Assembly (NCBI GenBank): GCA_025210395.1
Contig: JAOARV010000040.1
Span: 1 to 64,000, forward strand
Reading direction: 5' to 3'
DNA: 64,000 bases
Origin: Marinisporobacter sp.
Lineage (GTDB): Bacteria; Bacillota; Clostridia; Peptostreptococcales; Thermotaleaceae
In this document: positions 45,502-54,233 of the stretch, piece after piece
Layout of the letters: each line of letters opens with the position of its first letter
Numbering within the stretch: the first letter of the stretch is position 1
Notes under the pieces: model-generated
What the model saw: only the letters and a program-made list of their open reading frames with translations
Database searches by the model: none
What the model was told of the DNA's origin: nothing
Program-made: the position numbers and the translations under genes

Positions 45502-46504
45502 TATTTTCATCTCCTATTCTAGCTATTTCCTGATTGATCTTCTGAAGTACTTCTCCCTCTGCAAAGGCTTTTGCTTGTTTAATACCATTTTTTATAGCCT
45601 TTCCATTAGAGCTTCCATGAGCTTTCACTACAGCACCATTCACCCCTAAAAGAGGTGCTCCTCCATATTCTGTATAATCCATACTTCTCTTAAATTCCTT
45701 TAAAGATCCTTCTAAAATCATTGCTCCTATCTTATTTATGAAATTCTTTGTAAATACTTCTCTTAACATAGACATCAGGGTCATAGCAACGCCCTCTGTA
45801 AGCTTTAAAATTACGTTTCCTACAAATCCATCACATACAATCACATCTACAATCCCCTTTGGAAGATCTCTTACTTCTGCATTTCCATGAAAATTCAAAT
45901 CTGTTTTTTGAAATAATTCAAAGGACTCTTTTATAAGCTGCGTTCCTTTTCCTTCTTCTATTCCGATATTTGCTAATCCCACAGAAGGTTTTTTCTTTCC
46001 AAACACCTTTTGTACATATATAGAACCCATTAGTCCAAACTCTAGTAAATTTCTTGGTTTGCATTCAGCATTTGCTCCTGCATCTACTAATAAAGAAATT
46101 CCTTTTGTTGTAGGATACGTAGCAGCAATAGCAGGTCTATCAATCCCTTTAATTCTTCCTAGTCTAAATAGACTTCCAGCAAGTAGTGCGCCAGTATTCC
46201 CTGCTGAAATAAAAGCCTCTACCTTTTTTTCCTTTAGTAAATCAAGACCTACTACCATAGAAGAATCTTTCTTTTTCCTTATAGCTTGTACTGGCTTATC
46301 CTCGTTAGTTATAACTTCTGATGTATATACTTTATGAAGCTTAGTATGGTCAAATTGATATTTTTCCAATTCTTTTTCTATTAAAGCTTTATCTCCTGTT
46401 ATAAAAATCTCTATGTCTTCTATTCCATTAATAGCCTCAATACAACCTCTTATAATCTCTTTCGGTGCATGATCTCCACCCATTCCATCCACTGCTATTC
46501 TCAT
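45491..46504 (-). CDS. plsX: Phosphate acyltransferase PlsX
   Basis: 337 residues. Converts acyl-ACP to acyl-phosphate for PlsY, linking fatty acid to phospholipid synthesis. Begins MRIAVDGMGGDHAPKEI, with SAGNTGALLAG near 97 and VCDGFVGNVILK near 220. Overlaps fabH and follows fapR by 12 bases. Confidence 0.95.
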   Translation of the reverse strand: MRIAVDGMGGDHAPKEIIRGCIEAINGIEDIEIFITGDKALIEKELEKYQFDHTKLHKVYTSEVITNEDKPVQAIRKKKDSSMVVGLDLLKEKKVEAFISAGNTGALLAGSLFRLGRIKGIDRPAIAATYPTTKGISLLVDAGANAECKPRNLLEFGLMGSIYVQKVFGKKKPSVGLANIGIEEGKGTQLIKESFELFQKTDLNFHGNAEVRDLPKGIVDVIVCDGFVGNVILKLTEGVAMTLMSMLREVFTKNFINKIGAMILEGSLKEFKRSMDYTEYGGAPLLGVNGAVVKAHGSSNGKAIKNGIKQAKAFAEGEVLQKINQEIARIGDENNEQ

Positions 46505-46516
46505 AATACACCTCTC

Positions 46517-47083
46517 TTATTCTTCCTCTATGGATACAAGAATAAACTTTCCTCTGAATACTTGTTCTTGCTTTACGTAAATTTTCACATGAACAAAATA
46601 TTTATTCCCCCTAATTTTTGCTACTTCTGCTTTCGCTACTAGCTTTTCTCCTGCTTTAACAGGTGTTTTATATTTCATATTTGCAACACCTGTTAAAGCA
46701 ACTCTTGCATTGATGACAGCCATGGCTAAAGATTCTGCCATCGAGAAGATATGATGCCCTCTCACCACACTTGTTTTTTTAAATGCTAATTCTTGCGTTG
46801 TTTCAAGTATAGAAATGGCATTTTCATTTAAATTCAAATCAATCAATTCTCCAATTATTTCTGTTTCTCCTAAGCTCGTTACCTTTGAATAGTTTTTTTG
46901 GGCAACCTTTTTAATTCTCTGCCTTAGTTCTGGAATTCCTAATTCTAATCTATCTAAACGTATCGTTTGTATACTGACACGAAAATGTTCACTTAATTCT
47001 TCATCTGTCACAAAGGGTTCATTTTTTATTTTTTCTAAAAGTTCTATTTGTCTCATTTTTTTCGGTATTTTTTTCTTAGGCAT
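46517..47083 (-). CDS. fapR: Fatty acid/phospholipid regulator FapR
   Basis: 188 residues. N-terminal DeoR-like helix-turn-helix (VTDEELSEHFRVSIQTIRLDR, about 19-40) and a C-terminal hot-dog domain (about 75-185) that binds malonyl-CoA in B. subtilis FapR and releases DNA. A matching operator lies upstream, so it probably controls its own operon plsX-fabHKDG-acpP-fabF. Confidence 0.94.
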   Translation of the reverse strand: MPKKKIPKKMRQIELLEKIKNEPFVTDEELSEHFRVSIQTIRLDRLELGIPELRQRIKKVAQKNYSKVTSLGETEIIGELIDLNLNENAISILETTQELAFKKTSVVRGHHIFSMAESLAMAVINARVALTGVANMKYKTPVKAGEKLVAKAEVAKIRGNKYFVHVKIYVKQEQVFRGKFILVSIEEE

Positions 47084-47110
47084 TTAATTCCCCTCTTTTA
47101 GTACTTGAAT

Positions 47111-47127
47111 TTAGTACCTGATACTAA
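47111..47127. promoter_or_regulatory. FapR operator
   Basis: TTAGTACCTGATACTAA, a near-perfect 17-bp palindrome matching the known FapR site. It lies just downstream of the -10 of the fapR promoter, over the start. Flanking TTAGTA half-sites (near 47098 and 47131) may extend it. Confidence 0.88.
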
Positions 47128-47132
47128 TGTTT

Positions 47133-47161
47133 AGTATATATTATTTTCTTCCATAAATCAA
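47133..47161 (-). promoter_or_regulatory. Promoter of the fapR-fab operon
   Basis: Minus-strand TTGATT (47161-47156), 17 bases, TATACT (47138-47133). The FapR operator begins 6 bases beyond the -10, so bound FapR would block initiation. Confidence 0.8.
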
Positions 47162-47199
47162 CTATCTTATTTCTATTTTTCTCTAAATAAAAAAATAGT

Positions 47200-47228
47200 A
47201 ATGATGTAATCATCATTACTATTTTTTA
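47200..47228 (-). terminator. Terminator after rpmF
   Basis: AATAGTAATGATG and CATCATTACTATT pair around TAAT (about 47194-47223); on the minus strand a T run follows. Separates rpmF from the fapR promoter. Confidence 0.75.
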
Positions 47229-47408
47229 TTACTTAACTTCCATTACCTCTTTGTCATGATAAAAACCGCATTTTTTACATACTCTATGTTGTAATTTTGG
47301 TTCATGACACTGTGGACATTCAACAATATTAGGGCTTGTCATTTTTATATTTGACGCTCTTCTTTTATCTCTTCTTGCTTTAGATGTTTTACGCTTAGGT
47401 ACTGCCAT
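47229..47408 (-). CDS. rpmF: 50S ribosomal protein L32
   Basis: 59 residues. [19 protein letters not shown] start and a zinc ribbon CPQC...CKKC. ATG 47408 follows AAGGAGG at 8 bases. Paired with yceD, as in most bacteria; ends near a hairpin at about 47200-47225. Confidence 0.95.
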   Translation of the reverse strand: MAVPKRKTSKARRDKRRASNIKMTSPNIVECPQCHEPKLQHRVCKKCGFYHDKEVMEVK

Positions 47409-47427
47409 ACTTTCCACCTCCTTAACA

Positions 47428-47928
47428 TTATTGTAGCAAATCTTTTAATTTAGCAAGTCTAGGGTCAATATCATCCTTCTCACAAGCACAAGGCTCTTCA
47501 TTAAGGTTCTTCCCACAGACTGGACATAATCCTTTACAATCTTCATGACAAACTATTTTCATAGGAAGCGCCAAAGTCAAAGCATTCTCTATTATTTCAG
47601 AAATATTGATTTTATCATTTTTTATGATAAAGTAATCATCTACTTCACCCTCTGAGTCACTCTCTTCTACTAGCTTTTCATGAACTTCACCCATGATCTT
47701 TTGATGAAACTTATTTAAGCATCTATAGCAATTAAATTCCCCTGCGCTTTCAACAGAACCTTCCATATATAATTCTCCATTTACATTATAGATCTTTCCC
47801 TTAAAAGTAACAGGATCTAACAACGGTATATGCTCTCCAAAATAGCTTAGATCTTCAATTTTTTCTTTGACCTCTAAATCTAATTCTTTTTTAAGTCCGT
47901 TTTTTAATTCAGCTAAATTAATTTCCAT
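47428..47928 (-). CDS. yceD: YceD/DUF177 family protein (23S rRNA accumulation)
   Basis: 166 residues. DUF177 fold with a central CYRCL pair and a C-terminal cysteine cluster ([20 protein letters not shown]), likely zinc-binding. YceD homologues are needed for normal 23S rRNA levels and precede rpmF almost universally, as here. ATG 47928 follows GAGGTG. Confidence 0.9.
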   Translation of the reverse strand: MEINLAELKNGLKKELDLEVKEKIEDLSYFGEHIPLLDPVTFKGKIYNVNGELYMEGSVESAGEFNCYRCLNKFHQKIMGEVHEKLVEESDSEGEVDDYFIIKNDKINISEIIENALTLALPMKIVCHEDCKGLCPVCGKNLNEEPCACEKDDIDPRLAKLKDLLQ

Positions 47929-48031
47929 CAGTTTCACCTCATCATATTAACAGAATTAATTATACAAATGGAGCAACTATTTGTCAAGTTAAAATACTTG
48001 ATAGCTTGTTTAATTTCTAATAAGATAATGA

Positions 48032-48055
48032 AAAAGGTAGGATTCCCTACCTTTT
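48032..48055 (-). terminator. Terminator after ackA
   Basis: AAAAGGTAGG (48032-48041) pairs with CCTACCTTTT (48046-48055); the minus-strand exit is TTTTTCATT. Separates ackA from yceD-rpmF. Confidence 0.85.
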
Positions 48056-48059
48056 CACA

Positions 48060-49253
48060 TTACTTTAATAATGCTTGTGTATCTTTTGCAATCATCAATT
48101 CTTCGTTTGTAGGAATAACAAGAATTTTTACTTTTGAGTCATCTGTACTAACGATTGCATCTTTTCCTCTTACATTGTTTTTCTCAACATCTAACTTAGC
48201 TCCCATAAATTCTAATCCCTTACAGATTTCTTCTCTATTAGAAATAGAATTTTCTCCTAAGCCTGCTGTGAATATAATAACATCTGCGCCACCCATTTCT
48301 GCTGCATAAGAACCAATATATTTTTTAACACGATGGTTGAAAGCTTCAATAGCAAGGGTTGCTCTTTCATTTCCTTCTTTTGCAGCATCTTCAATGTCTC
48401 TAAAGTCACTACTTACTCCAGAAATACCTAATACACCAGATTTTTTATTCATTAAATTATTCATACCTGCTAGATCTAAATTTTCTTTTTCCATAACAAA
48501 AGTAACGATTGCAGGGTCAATGTCTCCGCATCTAGTTCCCATTACAAGACCTTCAAGTGGAGTGAATCCCATACTTGTATCTATACACTTTCCATCTTTA
48601 ATAGCTGCAAGACTTGCTCCATTTCCTAAATGACATGTAATAATTTTTAAATCCTCTAATTTTTCGCCAACAAATTCTGCTGCTCTTTGAGAAACATATC
48701 TATGACTTGTTCCATGGAATCCATACTTACGAACACCATATTTTTCATAAAGCTCATATGGTAGTGGATATATGTATGATGCTTTAGGCATTGTTTGATG
48801 GAACGCTGTATCAAATACTGCTACCATTGGTGTATCTATCATTAATTCCTTACAAGCTGCAATTCCCATAAGGTTTGCAGGGTTATGCAATGGTGCTAAT
48901 TCAATACATTCTTCTAATGCTTCGATTACTTCATCATTAATAACTACAGAATCACTGAATTTTTCTCCTGCATGTACAACTCTATGTCCTACTGCAGAAA
49001 TTTCTTTCATGTCTTTAATTGCTCCATGATTTCCATCTACAAGAGCATCTAAAACTAGTCCTATAGCTACTTTATGATCAGGCATAGTTTTTTCTATCAC
49101 TACTTTGTCCATTCCTGGAATTTCATGCTTAAGAACAGAACCTTCTATCCCTATTCTTTCAACTAATCCCTTTGCAATTACACTTTCATCACTCATATTG
49201 ATTAATTGGTATTTTAGTGATGAACTCCCACAGTTAACAACTAATACATTCAT
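48060..49253 (-). CDS. ackA: Acetate kinase
   Basis: 397 residues. Forms ATP from acetyl phosphate in fermentation. NCGSSSLKY at the N-terminus, [10 protein letters not shown] near 148, [10 protein letters not shown] near 180 and [11 protein letters not shown] near 208 are intact. AAGGAGG precedes the ATG. No pta is adjacent, so the partner phosphotransacetylase gene lies elsewhere. Confidence 0.97.
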   Translation of the reverse strand: MNVLVVNCGSSSLKYQLINMSDESVIAKGLVERIGIEGSVLKHEIPGMDKVVIEKTMPDHKVAIGLVLDALVDGNHGAIKDMKEISAVGHRVVHAGEKFSDSVVINDEVIEALEECIELAPLHNPANLMGIAACKELMIDTPMVAVFDTAFHQTMPKASYIYPLPYELYEKYGVRKYGFHGTSHRYVSQRAAEFVGEKLEDLKIITCHLGNGASLAAIKDGKCIDTSMGFTPLEGLVMGTRCGDIDPAIVTFVMEKENLDLAGMNNLMNKKSGVLGISGVSSDFRDIEDAAKEGNERATLAIEAFNHRVKKYIGSYAAEMGGADVIIFTAGLGENSISNREEICKGLEFMGAKLDVEKNNVRGKDAIVSTDDSKVKILVIPTNEELMIAKDTQALLK

Positions 49254-49402
49254 TTACATGTCCTCCTTAGTATATTTAGTCAAAAAGCTTTCCATTGAAA
49301 GATTTTCAAGGTTAACTTTTTGAAAGTTGATAAATTTAGACTTTTCTAAAGTTTCTAAAATATTTTTTTAAATATTGACACAATTCCTTCTTTTCCAATT
49401 CT

Positions 49403-49430
49403 ATTATAATGTACTACAATTTTTTTTCAA
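49403..49430 (-). promoter_or_regulatory. Promoter of ackA
   Basis: Minus-strand TTGAAA (49430-49425), 16 bases, TATAAT (49408-49403), giving a leader of about 140 bases with short inverted segments (ACTTTCAAAAAGTTAAC). Confidence 0.65.
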
Positions 49431-49526
49431 GTGTAAAAATAAATATTTATATTATTTTTTGATATTATTAGCTAAATTTAGTAATATTATAATTAAACCT
49501 AATCATTTTATCAGGAGGATACAACT

Positions 49527-50765
49527 ATGAAAGTTCTTGGTTTGATAACAGAATATAATCCGTTTCATAATGGTCATAAATATCATCTTAAAGAATCTAT
49601 AAAAAAAACAAATGCTTCCCACACTATAGCCGTAATGAGTGGAAATTTTTTACAAAGAGGAGAACCTAGCTTAACAAATAAATGGATAAGAGCTGAAATA
49701 GCCATAAAAGAAGGCGTAGATCTGATCATAGAACTTCCAACTATTTATGCTTGCAATAGTGCAGAATTCTTTGCATATGGCGGCATCTCCCTATTAAATC
49801 ATTTAGGGATTGTTGATACCATTAGCTTTGGCAGTGAAATCGGTCACATCTCTCCTTTAAAAAAAATTGCAGAAATTTTAGTAAAAGAACCAAAAGAATA
49901 TCAAAGCTATTTAAAAGAATTTTTATCAGAAGGAATTTCTTTTCCAAGGGCTCGTGAAAAAGCATTAGGGAAGTATTGTTCTGATGAATCCTTAGAAAAA
50001 GTCCTTCATTCTCCTAATAATATTCTTGGGATTGAATATATGAAAGCTCTAATCAAATGTAATAGTAAAATCACCCCTTATACCCTTACTAGAATCAAGG
50101 CCCCTTACGATTCAACGGATATTTTGAGTAATATTTGTAGTGCTACAGCTATAAGGTCCTATCTAGCTCAAGATGATTATAACATAGATACACTAAAAAA
50201 AGTGATTCCTAAAAATAGCTTTAGCGTCTTTCAAAAAAGTATAAAAAATGGCGTTGCACCTATTTACTACAATAGTTTTGAGAAAATACTTCTTTATAAA
50301 CTTCGAACCCTATCAAAGGCTGAACTAAGAAAAGTTTTGGATGTAAATGAAGGTCTTGAAAATAGAATAAAAGAAATGGCTGTTAAAGCCACAGATTTGC
50401 AAAGTCTCCTGCAAAGTTTAAAAACGAAAAGATATACCTTTACAAGGCTTCAAAGAATTTTTGCTCATATTTTATTAGGTATTACGAAAGAACATATTCT
50501 TATGTTTAATAGACATGGCGGTTCACAATATGCTCGCCTTCTTGCTTTTTCAACAAGAGGAACTGAACTATTAAAAAGATTAAAAAAATCATCTAAAATC
50601 CCAATTTTAACAAATATTAACAAGCAAATACTAAATGATCCTATCTCTAAAGAAATGCTTTATTTTGATATTTTAGCGACGGATATTTATAATTTAGCTT
50701 ATCCTAATAATAACGCTAGAAAAGGTGGTTCTGACTATTACCATCAACCCTATTTCCTTAGATGA
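49527..50765 (+). CDS. tmcAL: tRNA(Met) cytidine acetate ligase TmcAL (YlbM)
   Basis: 412 residues. Nucleotidyltransferase-like enzyme making ac4C34 in elongator tRNA-Met from acetate and ATP. HIGH-type motif NPFHNGHKYHL near residue 11, MSGNFLQRGEPS near 38 and a C-terminal helical domain. AGGAGG precedes the ATG. Divergent from ackA, which makes or uses acetate, an attractive but unproven link. Confidence 0.92.
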   Translation: MKVLGLITEYNPFHNGHKYHLKESIKKTNASHTIAVMSGNFLQRGEPSLTNKWIRAEIAIKEGVDLIIELPTIYACNSAEFFAYGGISLLNHLGIVDTISFGSEIGHISPLKKIAEILVKEPKEYQSYLKEFLSEGISFPRAREKALGKYCSDESLEKVLHSPNNILGIEYMKALIKCNSKITPYTLTRIKAPYDSTDILSNICSATAIRSYLAQDDYNIDTLKKVIPKNSFSVFQKSIKNGVAPIYYNSFEKILLYKLRTLSKAELRKVLDVNEGLENRIKEMAVKATDLQSLLQSLKTKRYTFTRLQRIFAHILLGITKEHILMFNRHGGSQYARLLAFSTRGTELLKRLKKSSKIPILTNINKQILNDPISKEMLYFDILATDIYNLAYPNNNARKGGSDYYHQPYFLR

Positions 50766-50773
50766 TCTCCCTT

Positions 50774-50808
50774 TAGTACTTAATCTAATTTAAGTACTAT
50801 TTTTTTTA
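50774..50808 (+). terminator. Terminator after tmcAL
   Basis: TAGTACTTAA (50774-50783) pairs with TTAAGTACTA (50790-50799), followed by nine T on the plus strand. It separates tmcAL from ylbJ. Confidence 0.88.
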
Positions 50809-50854
50809 TATTGCTAATATATATGAATATATTTCTTTTTTCAGGAGGCATAAC

Positions 50855-52147
50855 ATGTTTTTATTTATTTTTGTATTTGTTTCATTTTTAACACTTTTTG
50901 TTTTGAAAAAAACATCTATTTTGTCTAAAGTAACCCATCTCTTAACCATCTTTATTACTTGTTTTTTGGTTGTTTATATCATAAAATATCCAGAAGCATC
51001 TTTTCATGCTGCAAAGCTTGGAGTTGATACATGGTTTAATATTGTTTTTCCTGCACTTCTTCCATTTTTTATCGGAGCTGAATTATTAATCGGATTAGGT
51101 GTAGTTAACTTTATTGGTATATTACTCGAACCCATTATAAAGCCAATTTTTAATGTTCCTGGAGAAGCTTCTTTTATATTTGCTATGAGCGTTACTTCTG
51201 GATACCCCATAGGAGTCAAATTAATTACTCAGCTTAGAAGCAAAGGAGCTTTTTCAAAGGTGGAAGCACAAAGGCTTCTGTCCTTTTGTAGCACCTCAGG
51301 CCCACTATTTATGATTGGCGCTGTTGCCATTGGTATGTTTCACAATCCTCAATTAGGAACAAATATCGCCCTAGCTCATTACTTAGGTGTGATTATGGTA
51401 GGCATTGTTTTTAGATTTTACAAGTTTAATAAATATCAAAGCTTTCATAAAACAAAAAGTAGCTACATCAAAAGAGCCTTTAAAGAATTATTTTATTCCC
51501 TTCAAAATAATGAAACAACTTTTGGATCATTATTAGGAACAGCTGTAAAAAATTCTATAGAGACCCTCCTTGTTGTTGGAGGTTTTATTATTCTTTTTTC
51601 AGTAATTATTCGACTCTTAACTATAATAGGGTTTATCAAAACCATATCCTATTATCTTCAGCATCTTTTATTCTTTTTCAAACTTGACAAAGGCATTTAT
51701 GAAGCTCTTGTAAGCGGTATCTTTGAAATGACAATGGGGTGTAAACTCTTATCTGAAATAGATGGCATCTCTTTTATAAAGCAAGCTGTATTGACTACCA
51801 TGATCATTTCTTGGAGTGGCTTTTCCATTCATGCTCAAGCAGCTAGTTTAATTAGTAAAACAGATCTTAGTACTGGTACTTACATTATTTCAAAATTTTT
51901 ACACGCCCTATTTTCTGGCATATTTATTTTCATTACAGTTCCTATGACCCATACTATTTTTAAACATATAACGACTCCTGTTTTTTCAACCTATTCTCAA
52001 GAAAGTCTATATCTTACTTGGACTTCAAAAATTTTATTTTCATCAGAACTATTCATCAGTATGACCCTATTAGTTGTGACTCTTTCAATGGTTCTTCATA
52101 TCCTCTTTAAGCTTGCATATACATTTTTTCATTTTTATAAAAAATGA
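50855..52147 (+). CDS. ylbJ: Sporulation integral membrane protein YlbJ
   Basis: 430 residues with roughly eight to ten hydrophobic segments and a nucleoside-transporter-gate style core (FPALLPFFIGAELLIGLGVVNF; SVTSGYPIGVKL). YlbJ is needed for spore cortex formation in B. subtilis. AGGAGG before ATG. It sits near coaD and rsmD as in the Bacillus ylb block, but on the opposite strand here. Confidence 0.88.
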   Translation: MFLFIFVFVSFLTLFVLKKTSILSKVTHLLTIFITCFLVVYIIKYPEASFHAAKLGVDTWFNIVFPALLPFFIGAELLIGLGVVNFIGILLEPIIKPIFNVPGEASFIFAMSVTSGYPIGVKLITQLRSKGAFSKVEAQRLLSFCSTSGPLFMIGAVAIGMFHNPQLGTNIALAHYLGVIMVGIVFRFYKFNKYQSFHKTKSSYIKRAFKELFYSLQNNETTFGSLLGTAVKNSIETLLVVGGFIILFSVIIRLLTIIGFIKTISYYLQHLLFFFKLDKGIYEALVSGIFEMTMGCKLLSEIDGISFIKQAVLTTMIISWSGFSIHAQAASLISKTDLSTGTYIISKFLHALFSGIFIFITVPMTHTIFKHITTPVFSTYSQESLYLTWTSKILFSSELFISMTLLVVTLSMVLHILFKLAYTFFHFYKK

Positions 52148-52166
52148 AGGGTTTTATCCCTTCATT
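52143..52166 (-). terminator. Terminator of the coiled-coil protein gene, shared with the ylbJ end
   Basis: AATGAAGGG (52143-52151) pairs with CCCTTCATT (52158-52166); the minus-strand exit TTTTTTATAAAAA gives a good T run. It overlaps both convergent gene ends. Confidence 0.8.
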
Positions 52167-52603
52167 CCTTTCAACTCATCTCTATTTTCTTTTATAGTCT
52201 CTACAACTTTTCCAAGGTTTTTTTCTACACCACTCAATAATTCATCAATATATTGTCTTGCTCCAATACGAATTTCTTTTGCATTTATTTGCGCCTGAGA
52301 TACAATTTCTTCTGCCCTTTTATGTGCCATTTTAGTAATTTCATCTTTTTCTACCATTTCTTCAATATGTACCTTGGCATCTTCCATAACAGAATCTGCT
52401 TCCTTTTGAGCTTCTATTAGTATTCTTTGTCTTTCTTCTTTAATCCATTGTGCTTGTTTTACTTCATCTGGTAATTGAATCCTTATCTCTTTAATTATAT
52501 CTAGAATTTCCTCTTTATCCACAAAGGTCTTTCCAGCAAATGGTATAGAAGAGCTACTTTCAACAATATCTTCTAATTCATCCAACAGACGCAACGCATT
52601 CAT
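52154..52603 (-). CDS. Coiled-coil protein of unknown function, conserved next to coaD
   Basis: 149 residues, predominantly helical and charged. From about residue 60 a long Glu/Lys/Ala coiled coil (EERQRILIEAQKEADSVMED) resembles V-type ATPase stalk or DivIVA-like proteins; no catalytic motif and no transmembrane segment is visible. Clostridial genomes often carry it immediately downstream of coaD, as here (20-base gap). Role unknown. Confidence 0.75.
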   Translation of the reverse strand: MNALRLLDELEDIVESSSSIPFAGKTFVDKEEILDIIKEIRIQLPDEVKQAQWIKEERQRILIEAQKEADSVMEDAKVHIEEMVEKDEITKMAHKRAEEIVSQAQINAKEIRIGARQYIDELLSGVEKNLGKVVETIKENRDELKGMKG

Positions 52604-52623
52604 TGATATCCTCCCCTTTTACC

Positions 52624-53100
52624 TTATTTAAATTTCTTATGTAATGCTTTTTTAACTACCTCTGGAACTAATCCATCTATGCATCCATCAAATTTCCATA
52701 CCTCTTTTACAATACTTGAGCTAAGATATGAATATTCGCCACTCGTCATCATAAACATTGTTTCAACTTCATGATTAAGCTTTTTATTCATCAGAGCCAT
52801 TTGCAGCTCGTATTCAAAATCTGATACAGCTCTTAATCCTTTTACTATAAAATCAATATTTTTTTGTTTTACATAATCAACTAATAATCCTGAAAAACAA
52901 TCTATTTCTACATTAGGTATATCCTTTGTAGCTTCTTTTAATAAATCTATTTTTTCTTCCAGAGTAAAAAGTGGATTTTTCCCCGGATTATAAAGAACTG
53001 CTACAATCACCTTGTCCACCATCTTTGAAGTTCTTTTGATAATATCTAAATGTCCATTTGTAACTGGGTCAAAGCTTCCAGGACATACGGCTGTTTTCAT
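52624..53100 (-). CDS. coaD: Phosphopantetheine adenylyltransferase
   Basis: 158 residues. Penultimate step of coenzyme A synthesis. [15 protein letters not shown] at residues 7-21 carries the HxGH motif, and SSSIVKEV near 128 the second binding motif. Follows rsmD by 2 bases, the usual Firmicutes pair. Confidence 0.96.
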   Translation of the reverse strand: MKTAVCPGSFDPVTNGHLDIIKRTSKMVDKVIVAVLYNPGKNPLFTLEEKIDLLKEATKDIPNVEIDCFSGLLVDYVKQKNIDFIVKGLRAVSDFEYELQMALMNKKLNHEVETMFMMTSGEYSYLSSSIVKEVWKFDGCIDGLVPEVVKKALHKKFK

Positions 53101-53102
53101 TG

Positions 53103-53657
53103 TTATGCCTCCTCCGAATAAATAGTTATTAAGGTATTTCCATATTTTTTTTCTTTTATTTTTTTAAACTTTCCAACATATTCTGGTAATGAATCCTTTA
53201 GATCATGCTCAACGAGAATAATCCCTTCTCTTTTTAATATTCCTTCTGTTTCTATAGCTTGAATAGATGGTATAATCAATCCTTTTAAATAAGGTGGATC
53301 CATAAAAACAATATCCACTTCATGCTTTCCTAAAGCTAATTCTTTTATTGCTCTTTGTGCATCACAAAAAAGAACAGTGCTTTTCTTTTCAAAATTAGTA
53401 TATTGTATGTTTTCTTTTATCACATTGATGCTATTTTTATTATGATCTATAAAATATGCCTTTTCTGCCCCTCTGCTTAAAGCCTCAATACCAAGACTTC
53501 CAGTTCCTGAAAAAAGATCTAAAACTATACTATCTATTATATATGGGTTGATCATGCTAAAAATAGATTCTTTCACTCTATCTGTAGTCGGTCTCGTTTT
53601 TAGACCTTTTGGAGATTTTAGTCTCATACCCTTTGATATCCCTGCAATTACTCTCAC
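53103..53657 (-). CDS. rsmD: 16S rRNA (guanine966-N2)-methyltransferase
   Basis: 184 residues. SAM methyltransferase: SAM loop [18 protein letters not shown] near 45-62 and catalytic DPPY in [10 protein letters not shown] near 115. GTG start 53657 with AAAGGAGAG about 9 bases upstream. The GTG overlaps the TGA of a small hydrophobic ORF (GTGA), implying coupled translation. Confidence 0.94.
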   Translation of the reverse strand: MRVIAGISKGMRLKSPKGLKTRPTTDRVKESIFSMINPYIIDSIVLDLFSGTGSLGIEALSRGAEKAYFIDHNKNSINVIKENIQYTNFEKKSTVLFCDAQRAIKELALGKHEVDIVFMDPPYLKGLIIPSIQAIETEGILKREGIILVEHDLKDSLPEYVGKFKKIKEKKYGNTLITIYSEEA

Positions 53658-53815
53658 GCATCATTCTCTCCTTTCAATAAGTATATTTTAGCATATAAGT
53701 AAATGACAAACAAACATCTTATGAAAATAAAAAAACTATGTATAATATTCATTATTATTAGCCATATTATATGTAAGCACATAAAATAAATTTCCCCTTT
53801 GAGTTCTTCCTTCAT
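53654..53815 (-). CDS. Putative small hydrophobic membrane peptide upstream of rsmD
   Basis: 53 codons from ATG 53815 with GGGAGAGGAG (53827-53818) just upstream. Charged start MKEELKGEIYF, then about 34 hydrophobic residues (WLIIMNIIHSFFIFI and onward), then LLKGENDA. Its TGA overlaps the rsmD GTG. A plus-strand candidate RNA covers its ribosome-binding site. No recognised family; real translation is likely but not proven. Confidence 0.5.
   Translation of the reverse strand: MKEELKGEIYFMCLHIIWLIIMNIIHSFFIFIRCLFVIYLYAKIYLLKGENDA
53741..53746 (+). promoter_or_regulatory. Possible -10 of an antisense RNA
   Basis: Exact TATAAT on the plus strand; the -35 at 16-17 bases (TTATGA/CTTATG) is poor. 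A start near 53753 would give a transcript of about 100 bases to the terminator at 53828-53856. Confidence 0.35.
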
Positions 53816-53856
53816 TTCTCCTCTCCCAATACTGGTGATTTTCACCAGTATTTTTT
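53753..53856 (+). ncRNA. Candidate antisense small RNA over the mini-ORF ribosome-binding site
   Basis: About 100 bases from a -10-like TATAAT to a strong terminator. It contains CTTCCTTCATTTCTCCTCTCCC-type pyrimidine-rich sequence, the exact complement of the mini-ORF's Shine-Dalgarno and start. No ORF of note inside. Proposed from architecture only; no expression evidence. Confidence 0.35.
53828..53856 (+). terminator. Plus-strand terminator with no annotated plus-strand gene before it
   Basis: AATACTGGTGA (53828-53838) pairs perfectly with TCACCAGTATT (53842-53852) around TTT, and T follows to 53856. The minus-strand exit has no T run, so it acts on the plus strand, where no protein gene is present. 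Confidence 0.75.
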
Positions 53857-53867
53857 ATGTTCTGTTT

Positions 53868-53917
53868 ATATAAATAATAAAGAAGAGATAAATTTATCTC
53901 TTCTTTATTATTTATAT
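53868..53917. repeat. Perfect 50-bp palindrome after the SASP gene
   Basis: 25-base arms (53868-53892 and 53893-53917) are exact reverse complements with no loop, centred on AAATTT. AT-rich. It probably acts as a bidirectional terminator after the SASP gene. Confidence 0.85.
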
Positions 53918-53923
53918 TTATTT

Positions 53924-54127
53924 TTATTTACCAGACATTTGTTGTTCAGCCATTTCAACTAATCTCTTAGTCATGTATCCTCCTACATAACCATTTTGTC
54001 TAGCTGTTAAATTACCTTTATCCATTCCTTGGTAGTTGTTAAGTCCTAATTCATTAGCAATTTCATATTTCATTTGATTTAATGCTGCTCTTGCTTCAGG
54101 AACCACCTTTGTATTGTTGTTTGCCAC
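53924..54127 (-). CDS. Small acid-soluble spore protein, alpha/beta type
   Basis: 67 residues beginning MANNNTKVVPEARAALNQMK. Contains the GPR protease site region KYEIANELG and the DNA-binding LTARQNGYVGGYMTKRLVE. Coats spore DNA in the A-form. GTG 54127 follows AAAGGAGGTG; a longer frame lacks this support. Marks the organism as an endospore former; forespore sigma-G control is expected from the family. Confidence 0.95.
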   Translation of the reverse strand: MANNNTKVVPEARAALNQMKYEIANELGLNNYQGMDKGNLTARQNGYVGGYMTKRLVEMAEQQMSGK

Positions 54128-54233
54128 TATTTTCACCTCCTTTTTCCTTTGTACTATTAATTTAACCAATCTGAAGCAAATTATATCTAGTATATTTTAG
54201 CTACCTTGTAACAGAATGGAAATCTTCATTTTA

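Noticed and set aside
53654-53845. Longer version of the rsmD-upstream ORF starting at GTG 53845
   Set aside because: There is no ribosome-binding site, and the start would lie within the hairpin; ATG 53815 has a clear site.
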